A stretch of 6,578 nucleotides of DNA from Bacteroidetes bacterium UBA6063 (lineage in GTDB: Bacteria; Bacteroidota; Bacteroidia; NS11-12g; UBA9320), in assembly GCA_002428905.1 (NCBI GenBank), contig DIYD01000302.1, forward strand, positions 1 through 6,578, given 5' to 3'. Shown in pieces: positions 1-5,353 of this stretch. Position 1 is the stretch's first letter; every line of letters starts with the position of its first letter. The notes beneath the pieces are model-generated. The model did not search any database, was not told the origin of the DNA, and worked only from the letters and a program-made list of their open reading frames with translations. Position numbers and translations under genes: made by a program.

Positions 1-108
1 CTCAAACAAGGTGTAAATGAGGTGTGGTTCGAAGCAACTCCAGGAGTATACAATGCCTTGGTAACAACCGATTTTGAAACCTCCTATTACCGAATTGTGC
101 TGGAATAG
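1..108 (+). CDS. 3' end of a secreted protein with a probable T9SS C-terminal sorting domain (partial)
   Basis: An open frame runs from the first base of the window to a TAG at 106-108, giving the last 35 residues of a protein whose body lies upstream. The visible part ends in PGVYNALVTTDFETSYYRIV followed by LE. The pattern of a short beta strand, a PGVY turn, another strand and a final basic-hydrophobic strand matches type A sorting domains of the Bacteroidota type IX secretion system, which are removed once the cargo has crossed the outer membrane. If this is right, the protein is exported to the cell surface or medium. The catalytic or binding part is outside the window, so no function can be given. 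The frame is open throughout and its composition fits a real coding end. Confidence 0.65.
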   Translation, partial: LKQGVNEVWFEATPGVYNALVTTDFETSYYRIVLE

Positions 109-113
109 GTCGT

Positions 114-145
114 CTGATAGCCTGATGGCATACAGGTATTGTCAG
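114..145 (+). terminator. Possible weak hairpin after the first gene
   Basis: CTGA (114-117) pairs with TCAG (142-145), and inside it TA-CCTG (118-124, with a bulged G at 120) pairs with CAGGTA (133-138), around an eight-base loop. It begins six bases after the stop codon of the first gene. There is no T-run after it, so an intrinsic terminator is only a possibility. The hairpin is flanked by an imperfect direct repeat, TAGGTCGTCT (106-115) and TAGGCCGTCT (146-155). Confidence 0.25.
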
Positions 146-169
146 TAGGCCGTCTATTCATTGCTGCAC

Positions 170-202
170 TTGAACAGGTGAACTCGTTTTGACTTAAATT
201 CG
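170..202 (+). promoter_or_regulatory. Candidate promoter for the M23 peptidase gene
   Basis: TTG at 170-172 and TAAATTCG at 195-202 are separated by 22 bases. Flavobacterial vegetative promoters are known to follow TTG, 17-23 bases, TAnnTTTG, so the second box matches seven of eight positions. Transcription would begin near 209, giving a very short leader before the ATG at 222. A match of this length can arise by chance. Confidence 0.3.
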
Positions 203-221
203 AGGGCTTTAGGTAACATCT

Positions 222-1388
222 ATGATGAGATATGTAGTGCTCCTTGGCTTTCTGGTTGGGGCGAGTTTAATACATCAGGTACATGCACAGGCATTTTTGG
301 GCGTACCCGTAAGCGGTGTGAATGGAAAAGACTATCACATTGTCAATTACGTGGATTGGAGTATCGATTCGATTCACGACCATCAATGTGGATCTAAATC
401 GTATGATGGACATCAGGGAACCGACTTTGTGCTAAGAAGTTTTGCACATATGGATAGTGGGGTTAATGTCCTTGCTGCAGCAAACGGTGTTGTTACCTTC
501 ATCAAAGATGGAGTGTTCGATCGGGAAAAAGAATCCGTTATTGCTAAAGGTCTGGGCAACTACATCTGTATTGCACATCCCAATAAGTATTACACCTACT
601 ATGCTCATTTAAAGAAAAACAGCTTAAAGGTGAAGGTCGGTGATACGGTGAAAATGGGAGATCCGATAGCCGAGGTGGCGAGCAGTGGTAACAGCACAGA
701 TCCGCATTTGCATTTTGAACTATGGTACGACAGTTTATATGTGGTTGACCCATTTTCAGGTCGATGTGGAAATGCAGAACCCCTTTGGCTTGCAGCACCT
801 GATTACGATACCAGCTTCGCAACAATCGATTATGGAATGCACGATGAACTGCTGAATATCAATCGGTTACGAGAGCGAGAGGTCACTATGCAACGTCCTT
901 ATGTTTTTAGTGATAAAGACACTACGCTCAATTTTTGGAGTCATCATGTGGGCATGCGTTTGGGAGACACGCTTTCAATAAACTGGTATACGCCTTCCAA
1001 TCAGCTGCATTTCACTTATGATTTCATCATGCAACAAGATTGGTGGTATTACTATTTCTGGTCGTATATCCCTCAACCTGGAATTGCTGGAGCATGGCGT
1101 GTGGAGTTGGAGCGAAACGGCAAAAATATTCTCAGCCAACCCTTTACCATCGAAAAGGATTTAAACGTGTCTGAATTGCAGGTGGCTAGTCAATCGTGCA
1201 ATAGCAAAACCAATTATCTGGTAACACCACTTTCAGTAACGGAACGTGTGGATGTGTACACACTTTCGGGCAAATGGGTGCAGAGTCGAACAAGTACGTC
1301 AGATGCAATAAAACTTCCTCAAGGTTTGTATGTACTACGGGTACAAGACAATGAGAACGTTTGCTACCTCAAGCAACAGGTGTTCTGA
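222..1388 (+). CDS. Secreted M23-family (LytM-like) zinc metallopeptidase with T9SS sorting tail
   Basis: The 388-residue product begins with a signal peptide (about residues 1-22, hydrophobic core YVVLLGFLVGASLI, cleavage probably after HAQA or VHA). Residues 60-180 form an M23 peptidase domain. H64 and D68 in GHQGTD and H164 in PHLHFE are the expected zinc ligands, and H129 in YYAHL and H162 are the expected catalytic histidines, so all key residues are present. M23 enzymes cut peptide cross-links in peptidoglycan or other glycine-containing peptides; the substrate here is not known. An insertion of about twelve residues near 97-110 lengthens a loop of the domain. Residues 220-312 look like a beta sandwich that contains seven aromatic residues in a row (WWYYYFW, 274-280). 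Residues 335-388 (VDVYTLSGKWV ... PQGLYVLRV ... LKQQVF) match a type A T9SS sorting domain. Two ATG codons (222 and 225) are both possible starts. The gene stands alone, convergent with the next one. Confidence 0.9.
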   Translation: MMRYVVLLGFLVGASLIHQVHAQAFLGVPVSGVNGKDYHIVNYVDWSIDSIHDHQCGSKSYDGHQGTDFVLRSFAHMDSGVNVLAAANGVVTFIKDGVFDREKESVIAKGLGNYICIAHPNKYYTYYAHLKKNSLKVKVGDTVKMGDPIAEVASSGNSTDPHLHFELWYDSLYVVDPFSGRCGNAEPLWLAAPDYDTSFATIDYGMHDELLNINRLREREVTMQRPYVFSDKDTTLNFWSHHVGMRLGDTLSINWYTPSNQLHFTYDFIMQQDWWYYYFWSYIPQPGIAGAWRVELERNGKNILSQPFTIEKDLNVSELQVASQSCNSKTNYLVTPLSVTERVDVYTLSGKWVQSRTSTSDAIKLPQGLYVLRVQDNENVCYLKQQVF

Positions 1389-1424
1389 CTACTGTTTCAT
1401 CAATGAGTTATACGAAAGGCGAAA

Positions 1425-1856
1425 TCAATGCATCCCAAACAAATGCATGCGTGCTCTCTTTCTCGATCGATTCTTGGTGTCGTACCAGAAAGCTACCTTC
1501 TTGATCACACGTCGGTTACCCTTAAGATCGATAATACGTGTTGTAGATCCTCGATTGAAACTATGTTTTAACGTGATATCGTCTTTGGATCCATTGCCAT
1601 AGGTTACCGTCATCTTGTGCAAGTTTAGACTTCCACCAGTTACTTTTAGTTTTAGTTTGGAAAACCTGCCTTCGGCGGCAGTGACCATAATTACATCTTT
1701 CTCCAGTCCGAAATTCACTTTTCGACTTCCAAGATGTTCCCATCCTACATTAGAGTGGTTGGAAGTAGTGTACGAACTTAAACCAAGTGATAGTGTTGCA
1801 GCCAGAAGAAACAGGCCGACCTTAAACGACATTGCTTTTTTACGGGTAACTTTCAT
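1425..1856 (-). CDS. Small exported protein, DUF2541-like beta-sandwich domain
   Basis: The 143-residue product has a basic start (MKVTRKK), a hydrophobic stretch at residues 12-27 and small residues after it, as expected of a signal peptide cleaved near residue 28. Residues 38-141 show the strand pattern I associate with DUF2541 (the E. coli YaaI family): an opening HLGSRKV, then FSKLKLKVTGGSLNLHKMTV, a polar turn with GNGSKDD, TTRIIDLKGNRRVIKKVAF and a final strand ending in HLFG. The match is from memory of the pattern, not a search. Function of that family is not established. The C-terminal part is strongly basic (KNRSRKRARMH). A second Met at residue 9 (1830-1832) would also leave a usable signal peptide. 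The gene ends 36 bases from the peptidase gene, tail to tail, and its promoter must lie in the 128-base region shared with the divergent operon. Confidence 0.75.
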   Translation of the reverse strand: MKVTRKKAMSFKVGLFLLAATLSLGLSSYTTSNHSNVGWEHLGSRKVNFGLEKDVIMVTAAEGRFSKLKLKVTGGSLNLHKMTVTYGNGSKDDITLKHSFNRGSTTRIIDLKGNRRVIKKVAFWYDTKNRSRKRARMHLFGMH

Positions 1857-1934
1857 AGTTCTATCTTTAATACGTTACCTTTTAGTCTGTACGATCGAGA
1901 AAAGGTTGCCTCTTTTAGCCCCTTGTTTCTTAAA

Positions 1935-1981
1935 TATCCCCAAAAGGGGATACGCAGGTAATTCAACGTCAGGCATATTTG
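1935..1981 (+). promoter_or_regulatory. Candidate activator-dependent promoter: 18-base dyad plus -7-like box before the two-component operon
   Basis: TATCCCC (1935-1941), AAAA, GGGGATA (1946-1952) is a perfect palindrome with seven-base arms. After 21 bases comes CATATTTG (1974-1981), seven of eight positions of the Bacteroidota -7 element TAnnTTTG. No TTG-type -33 element is visible at the right place, as expected where an activator replaces it. If the octamer is centred at about -7, the dyad is centred near -41.5, the classic class II activator position. A near copy of the dyad at the same distance from a similar octamer occurs at 4358-4404. NarL-family regulators are known to bind inverted heptamers of the form TACYYMT; these arms are similar but not identical. 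Transcription would start at or next to the ATG at 1985, giving a leaderless message. The dyad could also control the divergent gene ending at 1425. Confidence 0.5.
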
Positions 1982-1984
1982 CAT

Positions 1985-2299
1985 ATGGCTTTTACTGGAA
2001 ATGAAAATCACGATGTTACGTTGGCGGATGCCAAAGTAATGGTTCAAAATCACATTGCAACGTTGCCACCAAATGGCATACATGGGGGCTTTTTTGGCAA
2101 ATCAAAACTACTCGACATACTAAACCAACCAGGCTGTGTGGGTATTCGATATTACCATGCGCTCAATGCGCAGGGAGATCCAACAATCGTATTGGTTGGA
2201 ACCGATATGAATGAAGACGATTTGGCCCATGGAGAACTCGCCGAGTTTTCTAAACCATGTCCTCCGCGTTGCGGAATAAACACACTTCTGAACGCCTAA
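1985..2299 (+). CDS. Conserved-looking 104-residue protein of unknown function, first gene of the two-component operon
   Basis: The product starts MAFTGNENHDVTLADAK and resembles, from memory, a family of about 100 residues that is widespread in Bacteroidota and has no known function. Family members share the MAFTGxE start, an FFGK motif (here residues 36-39), an LNQPGCVGIR segment (46-55), a strand followed by VGTDMNEDDL (71-80) and a CPPxC motif near the end (C92, C96). There is no signal peptide or membrane segment, so it is probably cytoplasmic. The CPPxC pair and C51 could bind metal or form a disulfide, but nothing shows this directly. The ATG at 1985 is preferred; a TTG at 1979 would add only two residues. 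The stop lies one base before the start of the next gene, so it is very probably co-transcribed with the membrane protein, kinase and regulator. Whether it takes part in signalling is unknown. Confidence 0.75.
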   Translation: MAFTGNENHDVTLADAKVMVQNHIATLPPNGIHGGFFGKSKLLDILNQPGCVGIRYYHALNAQGDPTIVLVGTDMNEDDLAHGELAEFSKPCPPRCGINTLLNA

Positions 2300-2300
2300 A

Positions 2301-2921
2301 TTGATCGCCTGGGCTGTACTGGCACCAGTAGTCTGTCTGGTTTTATTGGTCGCCGAAAAAAGCATCAAACCCAGTAAGTTTGGAGCATTACTTTTTTTGA
2401 TCGGATTTCATGTGGTCATTGAGATAGGCATGCGGTTCCGGCCAGAAGATTCCAATATACTCATACTGGCATCGTTAATTGTGGTGGAAACACTGTTGGT
2501 GTTTTTCGTCTTTAACCGAATTCTTGGGCAGTCTTACGTGTTTTGGTACCCGTTAACCCTGCTTGCATTTGCAGGGTACGCGATCTTCGTCTATATCTCC
2601 AACAATGGGTTTACCGAAATGAGCACGGTGAATTTCCTCGATTCTTTATTGATACGAGGTCTGTTGGTGAAGATCTACTTTGTACACTACTTCTTTACAG
2701 GCATCGGACGACTCAAATCATCACGCGATGTGAAGGATGTTCTTTTAACCGTGGCAGGATTTCTACTCTTCTACATTGGCATCTTCTACTTCCTCCTGTT
2801 TGGTCGCATGAGTACCACCGATCAATTACTTACCGTTTTTGAACTGGTGTATGACCCACTTTACCTTCTCTTTTATTTCACCTTAAGTTCGGCTACCGCA
2901 TGGAGATTAGTACGATCATAA
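2301..2921 (+). CDS. Seven-helix integral membrane protein, probable sensor partner of the histidine kinase
   Basis: The 206-residue product is very hydrophobic, with predicted helices at about 2-18, 27-44, 52-71, 81-100, 113-134, 146-168 and 176-202. Positive charges sit in the loops at 20-26, 72-79 and 136-145 and at the C-terminus, which puts the N-terminus outside and the C-terminus inside. I recognise no named domain. The frame has no ATG before residue 44, which would remove the first two helices, so the TTG at 2301, one base after the preceding stop, is the best start. The last 22 bases overlap the kinase gene, suggesting coupled translation and a fixed ratio of the two proteins. Because that kinase has almost no extracytoplasmic part, this protein is the obvious candidate for sensing a signal in or at the membrane. 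The arrangement recalls LiaF-LiaS-LiaR of Firmicutes, where a membrane protein encoded next to the kinase controls it, but no sequence relation is claimed. Confidence 0.75.
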   Translation: MIAWAVLAPVVCLVLLVAEKSIKPSKFGALLFLIGFHVVIEIGMRFRPEDSNILILASLIVVETLLVFFVFNRILGQSYVFWYPLTLLAFAGYAIFVYISNNGFTEMSTVNFLDSLLIRGLLVKIYFVHYFFTGIGRLKSSRDVKDVLLTVAGFLLFYIGIFYFLLFGRMSTTDQLLTVFELVYDPLYLLFYFTLSSATAWRLVRS

Positions 2922-3661
2922 TTGTTGGAACCGTATTTACCATTTTCACCATAGTAGTACTATTGGTATTCGTTTATTTATATCAGCGTAAGAAACGTGA
3001 AGTAATATTAATCGAGGAAAACAGGGTATTGATTCAAAAGTCGGCTTCTTATCGTGCAAGTATTCTGGCTGTAGAGGCAGAACGTAGTCTTATAAGTAAG
3101 GAATTGCACGACCAGTTAGGATCCGATCTGCTCAGCATAATATACCTGCTTGAGGCCTCTAAGTCGAATCGGGATACGGACAAACATGAACAATTGGTAC
3201 AAAGCCTTCAGGGTGTAATGACTTCCATGCAGCATTTGAGTAAGAATCTATATCCGCAAACCCTTGATAAATATGGACTTAAGCACAGCCTTGAAGAAAT
3301 CATTTTACGAACCAGACAGCTTGAAGTGGGATTTGATGTTCAGTTCATTTGGGAAGAAATTCCTGAAACAAGTCTTGTAAATATTGTAATTTACAGGTGT
3401 GTTCAGGAACTGTTGAACAATGCCATTAAACATAGTGAGGCCAAATCCGTACAAATCACCATTGAAAACAGGGCTACGTTGATGCGATTGAAGTATACCG
3501 ACGATGGTATCGGTTTTGATGTAAATAAGCAGTCTGACGGATCAGGTTTGCTGCATATTCACAACCGGGTTTCGGCTATAGGTGGAGACGTGAAAATAAA
3601 CAGCTCGAACGCAGGAAGTGAGATAACCATAGAAATTCCACATGAAGACGAACGTGATTAA
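2900..3661 (+). CDS. Sensor histidine kinase, HisKA_3 type (NarL/DesK class), single membrane helix
   Basis: The 253-residue product has one membrane helix (about 5-28) preceded by only four residues, then a short coiled-coil-like linker (33-65). The HisKA_3 dimerisation region carries the phosphoacceptor H70 in KELHDQLG. The ATPase domain shows the N box ELLNNAIKHS (170-179), the G1 box DDGIGF (201-206) and a second glycine region GSGLLHIHNR (214-223). All residues needed for autophosphorylation are present. In this class the phosphatase motif is HDxxxQ; here the last position is S75 instead of Q, which may weaken dephosphorylation of the partner. There is no periplasmic or PAS sensing domain, so the signal probably comes from the seven-helix protein encoded just upstream. 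The gene overlaps that one by 22 bases and the regulator gene by 20 bases, so the three are surely one transcript and one signalling unit. Confidence 0.93.
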   Translation: MEISTIIIVGTVFTIFTIVVLLVFVYLYQRKKREVILIEENRVLIQKSASYRASILAVEAERSLISKELHDQLGSDLLSIIYLLEASKSNRDTDKHEQLVQSLQGVMTSMQHLSKNLYPQTLDKYGLKHSLEEIILRTRQLEVGFDVQFIWEEIPETSLVNIVIYRCVQELLNNAIKHSEAKSVQITIENRATLMRLKYTDDGIGFDVNKQSDGSGLLHIHNRVSAIGGDVKINSSNAGSEITIEIPHEDERD

Positions 3662-4307
3662 ATTAGGCATTGTAGATGACCACAAGGTGTTGGCGGATTC
3701 ACTGTCTTCTTTCTGCTCTAAAGAACCCGATATGGAGGTGCTTTTCGTGGCAAACAGCCAGGAGGAGCTTATGGGCAAGCTCCGGTGGGAGGAACAACCA
3801 AACGTAATCTTAATGGATTATGCACTGGGCAGTTCAGATGGAGAAGACTGTATACTTCAATTACGCAACATCTATGGAGCAGGCATTCGGGTACTGGGTT
3901 TTTCAATGCATACCGACGAAGGCATCATCTATAAACTGATCAAAGCAGGGGCCAATGGGTATGTAAGTAAGCTTGAGAACGCCTCAAAGATCATTGAAGC
4001 CATACGCACGGTGCATGAAACGGGAGTATACTCAAATACAAGCTTGTCCAAAATGCTGTTGGATAAAATCCAACGTACGGAGCAGAAACCGGAACAAAAG
4101 GAAGATGGTTTTTCTTCCCTGTCGGAAATAGACACCGAAATCATAAAACTCATCTGTCAGGAGCAAAACAATGAACAAATCGCAGATGTGATGAACCTAT
4201 CCGTGCACACCATCAGTACATACCGTAAGAAAATTCTGAAAAAAGTGGGTTGTAAAAACACAGCAGGTCTGGTTGTGTTTGCCGTGCGTAACGGCATCTT
4301 CCGTTGA
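3642..4307 (+). CDS. Two-component response regulator, NarL/FixJ family
   Basis: The 221-residue product has a receiver domain (about 6-122) with the acidic pair D12-D13, the phosphoacceptor D59 in VILMDY, a Ser at the Thr/Ser switch position (S88 in GFSMH) and the conserved K110. A linker rich in Gln, Lys and Glu (143-155) leads to a LuxR-type helix-turn-helix (about 156-217: LSEIDTEIIKLI, NNEQIADVMNLSVHTISTYR, KKILKKVGCKNTAGLV). Phosphorylation by the overlapping kinase should promote dimerisation and DNA binding. The start ATG lies inside the end of the kinase gene. Likely target sites are the two matching 18-base dyads at 1935-1952 and 4358-4375, one before its own operon and one just after its gene, which would mean autoregulation plus control of the next operon. 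This target assignment is inference; the family call is secure. Confidence 0.95.
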   Translation: MKTNVIKLGIVDDHKVLADSLSSFCSKEPDMEVLFVANSQEELMGKLRWEEQPNVILMDYALGSSDGEDCILQLRNIYGAGIRVLGFSMHTDEGIIYKLIKAGANGYVSKLENASKIIEAIRTVHETGVYSNTSLSKMLLDKIQRTEQKPEQKEDGFSSLSEIDTEIIKLICQEQNNEQIADVMNLSVHTISTYRKKILKKVGCKNTAGLVVFAVRNGIFR

Positions 4308-4328
4308 ATTATGAGTTAGAGCTTTAAA

Positions 4329-4354
4329 GCGACTTATCCTAAAAGGGTAGGTGC
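4329..4354 (+). promoter_or_regulatory. Imperfect dyad, second regulator site or 3' hairpin of the two-component operon
   Basis: ACTTATCCT (4332-4340) pairs with AGGGTAGGT (4344-4352) around a three-base loop, with two G-T pairs, and GC/GC extends the stem past a bulged G at 4331. Read on the minus strand the core is TACCCTTTTAGGATA, close in sequence to the dyads at 1935 and 4358, so it may be a weaker tandem site for the same regulator, centred about 24 bases upstream of the second dyad. As RNA it could also protect or end the upstream transcript, but the nearest T-run comes ten bases later. Confidence 0.35.
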
Positions 4355-4357
4355 AAT

Positions 4358-4404
4358 TATCCCTTTTTGGTGATAACAATCGCCGTAGTATCTATTGACC
4401 TTTG
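4358..4404 (+). promoter_or_regulatory. Candidate activator-dependent promoter: second copy of the 18-base dyad plus -7-like box
   Basis: TATCCCTTTTTGGTGATA (4358-4375) agrees at 16 of 18 positions with the minus-strand reading of the dyad at 1935-1952, TATCCCCTTTTGGGGATA. After 21 bases, exactly as at the first copy, comes GACCTTTG (4397-4404), seven of eight positions of TAnnTTTG. The predicted start of transcription is near 4408. It would drive the operon beginning at 4612, with a leader of about 200 bases, or a small RNA. The outermost bases TTATC/GATAA (4357-4376) extend the symmetry by one base pair. Confidence 0.5.
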
Positions 4405-4407
4405 AAT

Positions 4408-4611
4408 AGAAGATAGGGTTATCCCTATGGAGGCCGATACCGAAAAGCCTGAATAGAGTAGGTCAAACCTGAGAGAACAACTATGGCATCTACCAATCGT
4501 TGCATCGGATTTGCGGGGGTAAGTGAAACTACCTTTAACCCGGGAATTGCATTGGATATATGCCATTGGTACTAACTCATCCTTCAAGCTGAAGTTGAAA
4601 CACTGGTTATT
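4408..4611 (+). other. Long non-coding leader or possible small RNA region before the second operon
   Basis: The 304 bases between the regulator gene and 4612 hold no gene I can support. Downstream of the predicted start near 4408 the sequence contains several small inverted repeats: ATAGGG-TTAT-CCCTAT at 4413-4428 (perfect, six-base arms), GGTAAGT-GAA-ACTACC at 4518-4533 (one bulge) and CTTCA-AGC-TGAAG at 4582-4594, the last ending 17 bases before the ATG. A 204-base leader is long for a Bacteroidota message and could carry regulation. No known riboswitch pattern is recognised. An alternative promoter inside it, TTTG (4510-4513), 16 bases, TACCTTTA (4530-4537), would give a much shorter leader. 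Confidence 0.3.
4413..4428 (+). repeat. Perfect inverted repeat ATAGGG-TTAT-CCCTAT
   Basis: Six-base arms around a four-base loop, placed five bases after the predicted start of transcription near 4408. It could be an operator over the start region or a hairpin at the very 5' end of the message, which would protect it from decay. It shares the TATCCC half-site with the neighbouring dyads. Confidence 0.4.
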
Positions 4612-5334
4612 ATGAAAAAGAAAGGATTAAAGAAAGGATTTGATACCTCTGTGGTTAAGACGAATCAGGTAAGCCCGATAAGTTATTTGATTCACCAAAT
4701 CAAGGAGGAAGGAACATATAGTTTAACGGTAATCGATGGGAGGGCAAAAATTGGATTTGCACAGATTCATGTGAGCGAAGAGTGCAACATGCCCTCGGTG
4801 AATATCGATCTCGACCAGCTTTCAAAACAAGACAAGACGCAAACGATTCGATTGGATAAGAAATACGCCTATGTCTTACTCTATAATGCTCAAGAAGTAT
4901 GCGACTACCGTGTACTTATTCGGAAAGGCAGGAAGCTGGAGTTTGACTCAAGAAAGCCTCAGAGAGGGGATCTATTCAGTATCAACCTGCTGCAACCTGG
5001 TCGGTATGAAGTAAGCGAAGGCACCAGAAAATCAAAACTACAACTGACTGTAGACAAACCCGGTCTGGCAACAAGTTCACGCTCAGAGGACTATAAACGA
5101 CTTATCATTGACTCAAAAGCACTCCAAAAAAGTGAAACAGTGAGCATGTTGCCGAACCAGGGTATTACAATAGAATTGGATGATAAAATGAAAACGGTAT
5201 CTTTAAAGCAAGTTTCTGACGCAGATGCGGATACGACATCTACCCGGGATGAGTTGAAACAACTGTTCCGATCAAAGGTGACTAAACGTAAAACGGTGTT
5301 GAAACAACGTAAATTCAGTTGGTCGCCTAAATAA
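4612..5334 (+). CDS. Unknown 240-residue protein with two similar beta-rich segments and a basic tail
   Basis: I do not recognise this protein. It has no signal peptide or membrane helix; it starts with a very basic MKKKGLKKG and ends with a basic tail (SKVTKRKTVLKQRK, 221-234). Two segments look alike: EEGTYSLTVIDGRAKIGFAQIHV (32-54, shown here by its GTY turn and following strands) and QPGRYEVSEGTRKSKLQLTV (128-147). Both have the G-x-Y strand turn typical of small immunoglobulin-like or carboxypeptidase-regulatory-like beta sandwiches, so an internal duplication is possible. Residues 105-127 (KGRKLEFDSRKPQRGDLFSINL) lead into the second segment. The last 45 residues are acidic, then basic, and probably disordered or helical. 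The gene starts the second operon, followed after 19 bases by a membrane-protein gene, so the protein may work at the inner face of the membrane. A role in nucleic acid binding is also possible from the charge. Confidence 0.8.
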   Translation: MKKKGLKKGFDTSVVKTNQVSPISYLIHQIKEEGTYSLTVIDGRAKIGFAQIHVSEECNMPSVNIDLDQLSKQDKTQTIRLDKKYAYVLLYNAQEVCDYRVLIRKGRKLEFDSRKPQRGDLFSINLLQPGRYEVSEGTRKSKLQLTVDKPGLATSSRSEDYKRLIIDSKALQKSETVSMLPNQGITIELDDKMKTVSLKQVSDADADTTSTRDELKQLFRSKVTKRKTVLKQRKFSWSPK

Positions 5335-5353
5335 GACGCAACGATACACGTTT

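Noticed and set aside
1428..1451. Repeated ATGCAT words at the end of the DUF2541-like gene as a terminator or recombination site
   Set aside because: Each word is self-complementary and short; they lie within the coding end and pair weakly. Chance is the better explanation.
1935..1952. Reading the perfect dyad as an intrinsic terminator
   Set aside because: It lies between divergent genes and no T-run follows on either strand; the matching copy with the same downstream octamer favours an operator.
1615..2004. Plus-strand frame of 129 codons opposite and beyond the DUF2541-like gene
   Set aside because: It runs against a minus-strand gene with signal peptide and domain pattern, and crosses the dyad and the start of the next gene.
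4483..4575. ATG-started frame of 30 codons in the leader region, a possible small peptide (MASTNRCIGF...)
   Set aside because: Short, no recognisable sequence, no start signal or conservation evidence; a frame of this length is expected by chance in 300 bases.
4357..4587. Minus-strand open frame of 76 codons filling most of the gap between the two operons
   Set aside because: No recognisable protein features, it covers the dyads and candidate promoter, and its amino acid make-up looks arbitrary. It cannot be fully excluded without a homology search.
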